A stretch of DNA of 64,000 nucleotides from Bacteroidales bacterium. GTDB taxonomy: Bacteria; Bacteroidota; Bacteroidia; Bacteroidales; TTA-H9. The notes beneath the pieces are model-generated. The model saw nothing but the letters and a program-made list of their open reading frames with translations. It was not told where the DNA came from and did not search any database. Location of the stretch: contig JAUSOY010000038.1 in the NCBI GenBank assembly GCA_030656615.1, positions 1 to 64,000 on the forward strand, given 5' to 3'. Of the stretch, positions 25,750 through 33,929 are shown piece after piece (within the stretch, counting starts at the first letter, position 1; each line of letters starts with the position of its first letter). The position numbers and the translations under genes were made by a program.

Positions 25750-26901
25750 CTAACGCCCGAAACTGTTCAGGATTTGCTGAAGGATAAAACCAGCAGCATT
25801 GCCATCGCCGAACACCAATGGCCATTGCTCTGGCGGATGATTATAAAAATGCACAAATGCCTCTACAATTCGGGATGTGTCAGCATCACAAACCCTGCCG
25901 GCATTATGTTCTACTATCTCTTTCCATTCCGTTTCGGAGCGCATGATGATGCAGGGCTTTTCAAAAAAGTACGCCTCTTTTTGTACGCCACCCGAATCGG
26001 TCATCACCATCAATGAATGCTTTTCGAGTTGAATCATGTCAAGAAAAGAGGCCGGAGGGAGAATATGAATCTTTTCCGTTTCCTGAAGTTTTTTATACAA
26101 TACACTACCCAGTCTCTCTTCAATTATTCCAGCTGTACGTGGATGTAATGGAAGAATAATATCCAAAGCATTTTCACTGACAATCTGAAAAAAGGCGTTA
26201 AAAATTGCCTGAAGCCGTTCTGCTATATCGGTATTATTATCCCGATGAATGGTTGCCAAAATATACTTTCCCGATTGAAGGTTATAATCTGAAAGAATTT
26301 TACTCTTCTGAGCTGCCACCGATGCAAAATACAGGCTATTATCGTACATCACATCACCGCAATGAAGTACTGCCGGATTGTCGATCGAATAAGGCAACTT
26401 ATTTTGACTACTGAAGCCTTCGGCATACAGATTTTTCAATCCGGTAAGTGTTGGTGTAAAAAGCAGAGTACTGCAATGATCACAGACAATGCGATTGATT
26501 TCTTCAGGCATACTTTTATTAAACGAACGAAGTCCGGCCTCGATGTGCACAACGGGAATATGAATTTTTGAGGCGGCTACAGCTCCTGCCAAGGTTGAAT
26601 TTGTATCACCATATAGGATAACTGCATGGGGTCTTGTTTTTAACATCACCTTTTCAAGTTCTGCTATCATAAAAGCCGTTTGTTCACCATGTGATGATGA
26701 TCCGGCACCCAGATTAAAATCCGGCTCAGGAATTCCGAGTTCGTCAAAAAACACCTGCGACATATTTGCATCGTAATGTTGCCCGGTATGTACGATAATT
26801 TCCTTTATTTTTTCCTGAAAATGTTGCCGTATAGCACGACTCAATGCCGCAGCCTTAATAATCTGTGGCCGTGCCCCAATAACCGTTAAAATAGTAATCA
26901 C
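25750..26901 (-). CDS. wecB: UDP-N-acetylglucosamine 2-epimerase (non-hydrolysing)
   Basis: A 383-aa cytoplasmic enzyme that interconverts UDP-GlcNAc and UDP-ManNAc, supplying ManNAc for surface polysaccharides. Motifs are GARPQIIKAAALSRAI at the N-terminus, HTGQHYDANMSQVFFDELGIPEPD, GDTNSTLAGAVAA, HIEAGLRS, EEINRIVCDHCS, ATIHRDNNTD and TDSGGVQKEAYFFEKPCIIMRSETEW. The catalytic His and Glu/Asp positions of the family are present. The start is GTG at 26901, 20 bp after the stop of the upstream T9SS gene. No other polysaccharide genes are adjacent. Confidence 0.95.
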   Translation of the reverse strand: MITILTVIGARPQIIKAAALSRAIRQHFQEKIKEIIVHTGQHYDANMSQVFFDELGIPEPDFNLGAGSSSHGEQTAFMIAELEKVMLKTRPHAVILYGDTNSTLAGAVAASKIHIPVVHIEAGLRSFNKSMPEEINRIVCDHCSTLLFTPTLTGLKNLYAEGFSSQNKLPYSIDNPAVLHCGDVMYDNSLYFASVAAQKSKILSDYNLQSGKYILATIHRDNNTDIAERLQAIFNAFFQIVSENALDIILPLHPRTAGIIEERLGSVLYKKLQETEKIHILPPASFLDMIQLEKHSLMVMTDSGGVQKEAYFFEKPCIIMRSETEWKEIVEHNAGRVCDADTSRIVEAFVHFYNHPPEQWPLVFGDGNAAGFILQQILNSFGR

Positions 26902-26921
26902 CTATAATTTTGCTTTTAATG

Positions 26922-27851
26922 TCAATTTTTAATAATTCGTATCATTTCTGTGGATTGTCCGTTATAAATTAAAACAGCATACATTCCGGGTTTTAAAAAA
27001 CCAAGATGAAGCGGATACGATTCAGTCGAAGTCCATTGAATTCCCTTTTGAAAAACCACATCCCCTTTCAGGCTAATTATTTTAAGATCATATGCTGAAG
27101 AACGATTCACACGGAATTCGATGCGAAGAATATCCTTAAATGGATTTGGAAAAACACTATAATCCGATAATGAATGCTCTTCAATGGCGGTGGTATAATC
27201 ACAGGATATGAGTGGATTATGATTAAAAAGTGGTGTTATATCATCGGAATAGCATCTGAAAGCACCACCCTCATTGCCATCGGTCAGGCTATAGTACCAA
27301 TCAGCCGGAAACATATAGGTTCCTGTATGACCAAATTTAGTATATACAGTATCTGAATAATAAACGGTGCCGGCAGAATTACCGACAAATTGGTACTGAA
27401 CATTTATCCAACGGTACAATTGACCATCTATATTTCGATTCCCTCTCCCAAGAGCTTCCGCCGTAATTGTTATGTTCGACTGCGATTGGGGTGATAGACT
27501 TACATTCCATATATCACCTGGCTTTGCTCCGAAATAATATAAGGTATCAAAATCATTTTCGAGATTATCCCAAGTGAATACGACATCATCCTGAAAATAA
27601 GTATAGGCATTACCAATGACTTGAACCGTTGTACCTCCGGAGCTGCCATCCGTATAATGAAGCTTCTTTTGAAGGAGCTGACAAGTTTGTCCACCAATAG
27701 TGGTGTCATTCTTATATTTGATGGTAACATAACCTGCTCCGCCAACATTTGCGTATCCATAATACCACAATGCACCTTGATCGCACCAGTTTTGAGACAA
27801 ACACATGGCTGGCAAACACATACCAATACAAAAAATTAGAATTTTATTCAT
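26922..27851 (-). CDS. Small secreted T9SS-sorted protein (309 aa)
   Basis: Signal peptide MNKILIFCIGMCLPAMCLSQ, a compact ~190-aa body rich in Tyr/Gly (ALWYYGYANVGGAGYVTIKYKNDTTIGGQTCQLLQKK), and a C-terminal type A T9SS sorting domain (YSVFPNPFKDILRIEF ... FLKPGMYAVLIYNGQ). The body carries a few cysteines that could form disulfides. I do not recognise a catalytic domain. Proteins of this layout are common in Bacteroidota with no known function. It lies upstream of wecB on the same strand, 20 bp apart, which may be chance. Confidence 0.8.
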   Translation of the reverse strand: MNKILIFCIGMCLPAMCLSQNWCDQGALWYYGYANVGGAGYVTIKYKNDTTIGGQTCQLLQKKLHYTDGSSGGTTVQVIGNAYTYFQDDVVFTWDNLENDFDTLYYFGAKPGDIWNVSLSPQSQSNITITAEALGRGNRNIDGQLYRWINVQYQFVGNSAGTVYYSDTVYTKFGHTGTYMFPADWYYSLTDGNEGGAFRCYSDDITPLFNHNPLISCDYTTAIEEHSLSDYSVFPNPFKDILRIEFRVNRSSAYDLKIISLKGDVVFQKGIQWTSTESYPLHLGFLKPGMYAVLIYNGQSTEMIRIIKN

Positions 27852-27988
27852 GTGACAAAAATTTTATGTAATCAATCTTTCACCGGACAGAGTACGAAGA
27901 TAAAAATAAGATGATTAATAACGAACCGGAATTTTAAAAGTTAAGAGTGCAATTTATACTTACTGCTTATCTTCGCAGAAAAAAAACC

Positions 27989-29398
27989 GTGATTGTTAAT
28001 AAACTCTCCAAATTATTCGAGCGGCTTTATGCGCATCAGCCCGATTTTATTCAGGAATTACCCCGATCAGGATCTGACCGTGTTTATTATCGAATAGGAT
28101 ATCAGGGCGATAGTTTTATTGGATCTTATAATCCACATCCTGCCGAAAACAGGGCATTCGAAGTCTTTGCACGTTTTTTTAAAAAAGCAGGACTTAATGT
28201 GCCTTCTGTTTTGATGCATGATTCAGAGCAAAATTGTATGATTTTGCAGGATTTAGGTGACCGTAGCCTCTTTTCCCTTTTACAATCATCGGGCTTATCG
28301 GAACATGTCAAAAATATTTACAGGCAGGTTGTGGCCGATTTATTTGATTTTCAAGTGGCCGGAAGCAAAGGGCTTGATTATAAAGTTTGTTACCCGCGTG
28401 ATGCATTTGACCGTCGTTCGATGATGTGGGATTTAAACTATTTCAAGTATTATTTCCTGCGCTTATCAGGAACCCCTTTCGATGAACAACTGCTTGAAAA
28501 TGATTTTGAAATTTTGGTAGAATTTCTTTTGAAAAACAATGCAGATTACTTTCTGTATCGCGATTTTCAGTCGCGTAATATCATGATACATAATGATATG
28601 CCATGGTATATTGATTTTCAGGGTGGCCGGAAAGGGCCATTACAATACGATTTGGCATCCTTACTCTTTGATGCCAAGGCCGCACTCCCCACTGCTTTCC
28701 GGGAGGAATTACTGAATCATTATATTGAGAAGGCTTCCTCAACTCCATCATTTGACAAAGCGAAATTCCTTAAGAGTTTTTATGGTTTTGTACTGATACG
28801 CATTCTACAAGCCTTAGGCACTTATGGATTCAGAGGATATTATGAGCAGAAGACCCATTTTCTTCAGAGCATTCCTTTCGCGATGAAAAACCTTCAGTGG
28901 CTGGAAGAAAACACAGAAATACCCATTCATATTCCTGCTCTTCGTGAAGTATTGCACACGATTGCAAACAATCCCGAACTTGCCTCGTTTGGATTTGTCC
29001 CCGAAAAACTCACATGTACCATTTACAGCTTTTCTTACAAAAAAGGCATTCCATATGACAGGACCGGAAATGGCGGAGGTTACGTATTTGATTGCCGGGC
29101 ACTCCCAAATCCGGGCCGGTTGGATGCATATAAAACTTTAACCGGAAAAGATTCGGAGGTGATTGAATATCTTGAAAAAGAACATGCAGTTCATTCGTTC
29201 ATTGAGCACACCACAGCCCTTGTAGAGCAAAGCATTGAAGAATACAAGCGGAGAGGATTTTCTCATTTGCAGATTTCGTATGGATGTACCGGTGGACAGC
29301 ATCGTTCGGTATATTCAGCAGAGCAATTATTTACCCGGCTCCAGGATCATGAAGATGTGGATTTCAGAATTATTCACCGCGAGCAACCTCAACTTTGA
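27989..29398 (+). CDS. Sugar kinase (APH/AmgK-like) fused to RapZ C-terminal domain
   Basis: The N-terminal ~310 residues are an aminoglycoside-phosphotransferase-type kinase close to AmgK (N-acetylmuramate/GlcNAc anomeric kinase): early SGSDRVYYRI, the Brenner-like loop RDFQSRN (205-211) and the metal motif IDFQGG (222-227). The last ~140 residues match the C-terminal domain of RapZ (SYKKGIPYDRTGNGGGYVFDCRALPNPGR and GCTGGQHRSVY, 446-454), which in enterobacteria binds glucosamine-6-phosphate and the GlmZ RNA. Numbering follows the 483-aa track ORF (ATG 27947). Family members usually begin near NKLSKLF, so GTG 27989 is a more likely start; ATG 27947 is the alternative. It probably phosphorylates a wall-derived amino sugar and may sense one. 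Confidence 0.85.
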   Translation: MIVNKLSKLFERLYAHQPDFIQELPRSGSDRVYYRIGYQGDSFIGSYNPHPAENRAFEVFARFFKKAGLNVPSVLMHDSEQNCMILQDLGDRSLFSLLQSSGLSEHVKNIYRQVVADLFDFQVAGSKGLDYKVCYPRDAFDRRSMMWDLNYFKYYFLRLSGTPFDEQLLENDFEILVEFLLKNNADYFLYRDFQSRNIMIHNDMPWYIDFQGGRKGPLQYDLASLLFDAKAALPTAFREELLNHYIEKASSTPSFDKAKFLKSFYGFVLIRILQALGTYGFRGYYEQKTHFLQSIPFAMKNLQWLEENTEIPIHIPALREVLHTIANNPELASFGFVPEKLTCTIYSFSYKKGIPYDRTGNGGGYVFDCRALPNPGRLDAYKTLTGKDSEVIEYLEKEHAVHSFIEHTTALVEQSIEEYKRRGFSHLQISYGCTGGQHRSVYSAEQLFTRLQDHEDVDFRIIHREQPQL

Positions 29399-29428
29399 GC
29401 AAAAACAGCGAAAGTTTGTTTATTGAAT

Positions 29429-29581
29429 ATGGGTAAAAAACGCTGTGAATCGGAACATCTGAAAAATGACAAGGTCGGTAAATTTGCTTGTAAAAAATGC
29501 AGATTGTTGGCCGATGAGAAGAAAAAACTATGCAAGCCAGAAAGTGTTGATTTAGTGAATATTAAATTAAATAATTCATAG
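29429..29581 (+). CDS. Small zinc-ribbon-like protein (50 aa)
   Basis: Too short for the ORF track. It reads MGKKRCESEHLKNDKVGKFA followed by CKKCRLLADEKKKLCKPESV and a short tail. The cysteines and histidine (C6, H10, C21, C24, C35) suggest a single metal-binding knuckle, and the protein is strongly basic. It starts 30 bp after the kinase-RapZ gene on the same strand. I recall similar short Cys/His proteins in Bacteroidota but no function. Codon use and the absence of any other ORF support it being real. Confidence 0.65.
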   Translation: MGKKRCESEHLKNDKVGKFACKKCRLLADEKKKLCKPESVDLVNIKLNNS

Positions 29582-29660
29582 TTATTCCCGAATGATTCCG
29601 ACACTTCATAACGAGGCCATATAAACCGGCCTGGGATTTCTTGTAAACAAAAATCAATCT

Positions 29661-30815
29661 TCAGAATCTGTAACTCAAAGCCAGAGAAGAAAATTGGTTA
29701 CCGAGTCTCTTTACCAAAATATCATCCAATTCATAGGGTGCAAAATGATAAGTGATTTGAATTCCAATACTGTTACGATCGAAAACTTTCTTACGAATGC
29801 CAATACCCATCGAAACATCTATCGTATTCATCCCATAATAATTATCGTTACTATCTGTATTATTCGATTGTGATTTTTTACGGTTGGTATCAATTGCACC
29901 CAGCCCAACACCTCCGCTTATATCCAGAAACAATGATTTATTCAACACAAACTCCTTGGTAATCCACACACCTAAAGTCACACACATTGTTCCGTTGACC
30001 GACTGTATGGAGTCTTCAATATATAAATCGAATTTTTTGTCATTTATTAATATGTTCAAACTAACGCCTAAATCAATTCGTAAGGACTTGGTAACCGGTG
30101 CCCCAAAAGAAAATCCAAAGTGAGGACTAGGGCTGAAAGTTGTAGAAAGCTTCCCCAAAGGAATCCAAACCCCACTAAGCACATTCATCGTGAGACCGTC
30201 ATTCCAAAAAGAATACTGATTTTCGCTCATTCGTGATGACAAATAGCAGTCTTTGTGCTCCTTTCTATTCCGTTCATTATTAAAACGATCGATACTATCA
30301 GAAAAAAGAAGGCATAACAAATACTCAGATGAATTTAATTTTTGATTACTGATCAATTCAAGGGCAATTTCTTTAGTCCATTGGTCAAACATACCTCTTA
30401 AAGGAATATAATCAAGATATCCTTTCCAGGTTTCGTAATACTGACTATATTGATCTGCACATGACCATTTTACTCTTTGTTGGTATTTTGATAAATATTG
30501 ATCAATATAATTAATATGGCTGGAATCAAAAGAATTTGATTGGTGGATTGACATCAAAACCTCAATTCTCAAAATTGGTTCGGCTTCCCCACAATATTTT
30601 TTCCAGATGGAAAGAATATTTTTGATGCTGTCATCCTGATCAATTGTTCTTTTCACCAGATCTTCCTGACAATTATATGAGACAATCTCACAATTCGTAA
30701 TTGGCCTGAATAATTTATTTACCAATAAGGAATCAGACTGGGAGAATATCTGACTGATGCCCCAGAAGGATGCAACAATAAGCACGACTAATTTTTTTAG
30801 TTCTATTGTACTCAT
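29661..30815 (-). CDS. Exported outer-membrane beta-barrel-like protein, unknown
   Basis: A 384-aa protein with a signal peptide (about 1-25, LVVLIVASFWGISQIFSQ). Residues 30-210 are mostly helical and hydrophilic with several cysteines (NCEIVSYNCQED, WSCADQYSQYYETWKGYLDYIPL). From about 215 it becomes a run of amphipathic beta strands (WIPLGKLSTTFSPSPHFGFSFGA, LRIDLGVSLNILIN, SLFLDISGGVGLGA, IDVSMGIGIRKKVF, SIGIQITYHFAPYEL) ending in SSLALSYRF, the terminal-Phe signal of outer-membrane barrels. No known family is recognisable. It has no same-strand neighbour nearby, so nothing in the context reveals a role. Confidence 0.7.
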   Translation of the reverse strand: MSTIELKKLVVLIVASFWGISQIFSQSDSLLVNKLFRPITNCEIVSYNCQEDLVKRTIDQDDSIKNILSIWKKYCGEAEPILRIEVLMSIHQSNSFDSSHINYIDQYLSKYQQRVKWSCADQYSQYYETWKGYLDYIPLRGMFDQWTKEIALELISNQKLNSSEYLLCLLFSDSIDRFNNERNRKEHKDCYLSSRMSENQYSFWNDGLTMNVLSGVWIPLGKLSTTFSPSPHFGFSFGAPVTKSLRIDLGVSLNILINDKKFDLYIEDSIQSVNGTMCVTLGVWITKEFVLNKSLFLDISGGVGLGAIDTNRKKSQSNNTDSNDNYYGMNTIDVSMGIGIRKKVFDRNSIGIQITYHFAPYELDDILVKRLGNQFSSLALSYRF

Positions 30816-31065
30816 TTTAAATTGTTTAGGTTTTTATAATCTTTCAACCAATGGTATATTCAAATGGATTACTTACAAAACTGCTCTTATGCATACTCCC
30901 TCTGAATGTCTTTTTATAGCATTTACATACTATATGATTGCAAGGACTAAATTATACAAATTACATATACAAAAAAAGTGAAATGAATTTTCAAACAGGT
31001 ATTATCCAGGAACTTTATTTTTGTATAAAGCATCATATGACACACCTAAAAAAAGGCATAAGAAT

Positions 31066-31100
31066 GCGCGTGGCGGGGTTTTTCAAACCCCGCCACGCGC
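31066..31100. repeat. Perfect 16-bp GC-rich hairpin (REP-like)
   Basis: GCGCGTGGCGGGGTTT (31066-31081) and its exact complement (31085-31100) flank a TTC loop. The stem is much more GC-rich than the surroundings and is not followed by a T-run on either strand, which argues against a simple terminator. It lies 12 bp past the aquaporin pseudogene stop. Confidence 0.8.
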
Positions 31101-31112
31101 TACAGTCACAAA

Positions 31113-31813
31113 CTATTTACCAAATTTCTTTTCTGTTTCGGGCGACATCAACTTATAAACAATTCCAGCTAAAATAGCACCGATTATCGGGGCAAGCCAA
31201 AACAACCATAACTGGCCTAGCGCCCAATCGCCAACAAATAAGCCTGACTGGTGCTTCGGGCTGGATTTACAGAAGTATTAGTAACCGGAATACTAATCAA
31301 ATGAATGAGTGTTAAACCCAAACCAGTAGCCAATCGTGCAAAAGCTTTAGGTGCTTTTGAATGAGTAGCTCCCAAGATAATAATCAAAAACATAAAAGTC
31401 ATGACAATTTCTGATACTAAAGCTGCGAACATGCTATATCAACCAAGAGAGTGTTCAGCATATCCATTTGCGGCAAAACCACCCTATTCTAAACCTGCCT
31501 TTCGGCTAGCAATTATGTGAAGAATGCCAGCTCGGGCAATACCTCCCAAAACTTGTGCAGCAATATATGGCAGTAACTCTTTTTTGGCAAAACGGCCACC
31601 AACCTATAATCCGATGAACACGGCAGGATTCAGATGACAACCTGATATATGCCCGATAGCATATGCCATCGTCAAAACCGTTAAACCGAAAGCAATCGCG
31701 ACGCCTACGAATACAATACCTAATTCGGGATAGGCAGCAGCCAAAACAGCACTTCTACATCCACCTAAGACTAACCATAGGGTTCCGATAAATTCAGCAA
31801 GTAATTTATTTAT
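31113..31813 (-). pseudogene. aqpZ: Aquaporin Z, decayed
   Basis: Translating the minus strand across frames recovers almost all of a ~230-aa AqpZ water channel: [37 protein letters not shown] (first NPA), [57 protein letters not shown] (second NPA) and a C-terminus [21 protein letters not shown] ending KKFGK. The gene is broken by at least five changes: the start is ATA (31811-31813) instead of ATG after an AGGAG-like sequence; in-frame stops at 31604-31606, 31484-31486 and 31439-31441; and a frameshift near 31238-31250. The 71-aa ORF in the track is the longest intact piece. It should make no functional channel. Confidence 0.93.
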
Positions 31814-32075
31814 GATTCTCCTAACAGTTATGTGTTTTTACTACGGCTCTGGAAGCAGTACACGCGATAGGAATTTATTAATTAAGTAAGTAAGTATTGA
31901 TTCGATGGCCAAATTTATCACGCACAATTGACAAAAACATCATATGCAACCCATGCTTGACATTCTTATTCCACGAAATAGTTCATTTACAGGCATATGT
32001 GCAGGCTGAATTTCCACTAATAGCTCATCAAAATGGCCAACCAAATAGTGCTTTCAGTAATTTGGATAAAACGTT

Positions 32076-32083
32076 TACCTTTG
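32076..32083 (+). promoter_or_regulatory. Candidate -7 box of the gtrA gene
   Basis: TACCTTTG fits TAnnTTTG 20 bp before the ATG at 32103. The upstream element is not clear. Confidence 0.4.
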
Positions 32084-32102
32084 CGCCTGCAAACCGTAAA
32101 TT

Positions 32103-32504
32103 ATGTTTGAATTCCTCACCGAAGAAGTTATCAAAAAGTTTTTTAAGTTTATGGCCGTCGGTTTTTCAGGCCTTTTTATCGATTACGGTTTTACCTATAT
32201 TTTTAAAGAAAAAACCCGGGTAGGAAAGTTTACCGCCAATGCTATTGGTTTCTGTATGGCAGCCACTTCCAATTATTTTTTAAACCGGATATGGACTTTC
32301 CGAAGTCATAATCCTGAAATGCTGATAGAATTCAGTCAGTTTTTTGGGATTTCCCTCATCGGACTTGGAATTAACACGCTCATTCTATGGATGATAGTTA
32401 ATAATAGCCGAATGAATTTTTATGTGGCAAAACTATTTGCTATCGGATTTGTAACCCTTTGGAACTTCGCTGCAAATTCATACTTCACCTTCCACGTTGG
32501 TTAA
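32103..32504 (+). CDS. GtrA family membrane protein
   Basis: A 133-aa inner-membrane protein with four predicted helices: about 16-36 (MAVGFSGLFIDYGFTYIF), 42-60 (TANAIGFCMAATSNYFLN), 78-98 (FFGISLIGLGINTLILWMI) and 108-128 (AKLFAIGFVTLWNFAANSYFTF). The pattern NRIWTFRSH after helix two and WNFAANSYFTF at the end are hallmarks of GtrA, proteins thought to help flip undecaprenyl-phosphate-linked sugars in surface glycan modification. No glycosyltransferase is adjacent, so its partner is unknown. Confidence 0.88.
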   Translation: MFEFLTEEVIKKFFKFMAVGFSGLFIDYGFTYIFKEKTRVGKFTANAIGFCMAATSNYFLNRIWTFRSHNPEMLIEFSQFFGISLIGLGINTLILWMIVNNSRMNFYVAKLFAIGFVTLWNFAANSYFTFHVG

Positions 32505-32616
32505 GACTGAAAAATGAATTTTACAGAACTCAATTAACCAGATTTAATGGCAAAGTGCTTACAAAGTGCACAGAGTATGAAAGTGGGGATACCTTTTCAA
32601 TCGACTATAGTCAATC

Positions 32617-32913
32617 CTAAATAGGGTCTGCTGTGAAACATGTTAACTATTGATAATAAATAATATAACAGGCAATTTGCATTAATGAAGTGCAAGCATT
32701 TTAAAAGGAATACTGAGAAAAGCTTGCACCTGAATTTATAGTTAGCTCAAAAAAATATCCCAGAGGGATAAAATATTTATAGAAAATGGATAGCACGAAT
32801 GAATATTCAACCCCAGCCGGGGTTGTACAAATTCTCATCATCACTTTCTATAAATATATGACCTCGCTGAGGTCGTTTGTACCTTCTCTGAGTTTTTCAG
32901 CAGACCCTAAATA
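32617..32913. mobile_element. MITE-like element with 12-bp inverted ends
   Basis: A ~300-bp gene-free element is bounded by TAGGGTCTGCTG (32623-32634) and its exact complement CAGCAGACCCTA (32898-32909). CCTAAATA occurs at both outer edges (32617-32624 and 32906-32913), overlapping the inverted ends, and could be a target duplication. Inside are nested palindromes: GTGCAAGC/GCTTGCAC (32690-32729), ATATTTATAGAAA and its complement (32773-32785, 32845-32857), CAACCCC/GGGGTTG (32808-32825) and GACCTC-GCT-GAGGTC (32860-32874). It carries no transposase, as expected for a MITE. Confidence 0.6.
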
Positions 32914-32920
32914 ATCGATT

Positions 32921-33772
32921 CTAATAGGTTTTTGTCATATCTGAAGGAACCACCAATAAGAAATCAGCTTTTTTATACTCCGATTCATCAGGTTTCTGAA
33001 GTGTATCCATAGTAATGCTTGCAATGGTCATCACCTTTAACTGGGGTGCGTAATGATTCAAATACCAAACAATTCCTTCAAAATTCTCACTGTGATATGT
33101 TCCGTTAAAATGGATACTCTTTCCTCCTTCTTTATGATTTTTTACGATATTCCACGCCATCGTAGCATCTTTTAATGCCTGAGCTTTTGCAATATGTGCA
33201 GGCCCATGACCTCCGATGGCTGAACTGATGGATTTATATCCCGGAAGTGAATCAACGTACGGAATAGGCAAGGGTGGCAAGAGTTGTTTAGCCTCACCCG
33301 ATAAACCTTCGAGGACTTCTAAACCTCCACTACTAACCATTGCAGCATATCGTCGTGGTACATTGCTGGCAACCATTCTGATTTTATTATCCAGCGCAAA
33401 TTTCAGTAAGGGTTTGTAATCCGTTTTATAATTGGGCCATAAACGTGCCTGTGATTCAAAATCCTTTTCACGAATTTGCTCCGCCATTAACTCATCGAGC
33501 ATGAGTTGCAAGTCGGTTTCAAACATTTCTGCCGCCATCACCAAAGGATATTCTTTTGACAGTTCCTTACTTACCTGTAACTCCATCCAGTGGCAAATCG
33601 GATTATCGTGCATTTCACCAAAAAGAATTATATCCGCTTTGGCTAATTGTACAATCATTTTCGAAAAACGAACCTTACTGCCGTTCAAATTATACAATTG
33701 ATATGCTGGTTTATCCTGACGAAAGGATACCAAAGCAATGGAAGCGAGTACAAATACGAATATTTTTTTCAT
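32921..33772 (-). CDS. ChaN family lipoprotein-like protein
   Basis: A 283-aa exported protein of the ChaN/haem-binding uptake family (EreA-ChaN-like fold). Family motifs are LFGEMHDNPICHWMELQVSKEL near residue 50, VMAAEMFETDLQLMLDELMA, and the C-terminal GKSIHFNGTYHSENFEGIVWYL. The signal peptide is MKKIFVFVLASIALVSF; no lipobox Cys is visible, so it is probably periplasmic rather than lipidated. Campylobacter ChaN binds two haems and helps iron uptake; other members may be hydrolases. No iron-uptake gene is adjacent here, so the role stays open. The MITE-like element ends 8 bp from its stop. Confidence 0.85.
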   Translation of the reverse strand: MKKIFVFVLASIALVSFRQDKPAYQLYNLNGSKVRFSKMIVQLAKADIILFGEMHDNPICHWMELQVSKELSKEYPLVMAAEMFETDLQLMLDELMAEQIREKDFESQARLWPNYKTDYKPLLKFALDNKIRMVASNVPRRYAAMVSSGGLEVLEGLSGEAKQLLPPLPIPYVDSLPGYKSISSAIGGHGPAHIAKAQALKDATMAWNIVKNHKEGGKSIHFNGTYHSENFEGIVWYLNHYAPQLKVMTIASITMDTLQKPDESEYKKADFLLVVPSDMTKTY

Positions 33773-33887
33773 CCTAAAACTATTACAGTAAAATTATTAT
33801 TAGACCCATTTTTAAATCAATCAAGATATATGGAAAAGTAGTTTTTTGTAAAATTCAGCTATTATTAAAAGGTTTCAATAGACTGAT

Positions 33888-33923
33888 AAAAAACAGCCCG
33901 GAAATTCAACAATTGCCGGGCTG
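33888..33923 (-). terminator. Terminator of the MATE-C69-GH92 run
   Basis: CAGCCCGG and CCGGGCTG form an 8-bp stem, followed on the minus strand by TTTTTTATC. It lies directly beyond the GH92 stop. Confidence 0.85.
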
Positions 33924-33929
33924 CAAAGT

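Noticed and set aside
31217-31432. 71-aa minus ORF as an independent gene
   Set aside because: It is the longest uninterrupted piece of the aquaporin pseudogene.
31897-32223. 108-aa ORF upstream of and overlapping gtrA
   Set aside because: It overlaps the clear GtrA start in another frame and lacks any feature.
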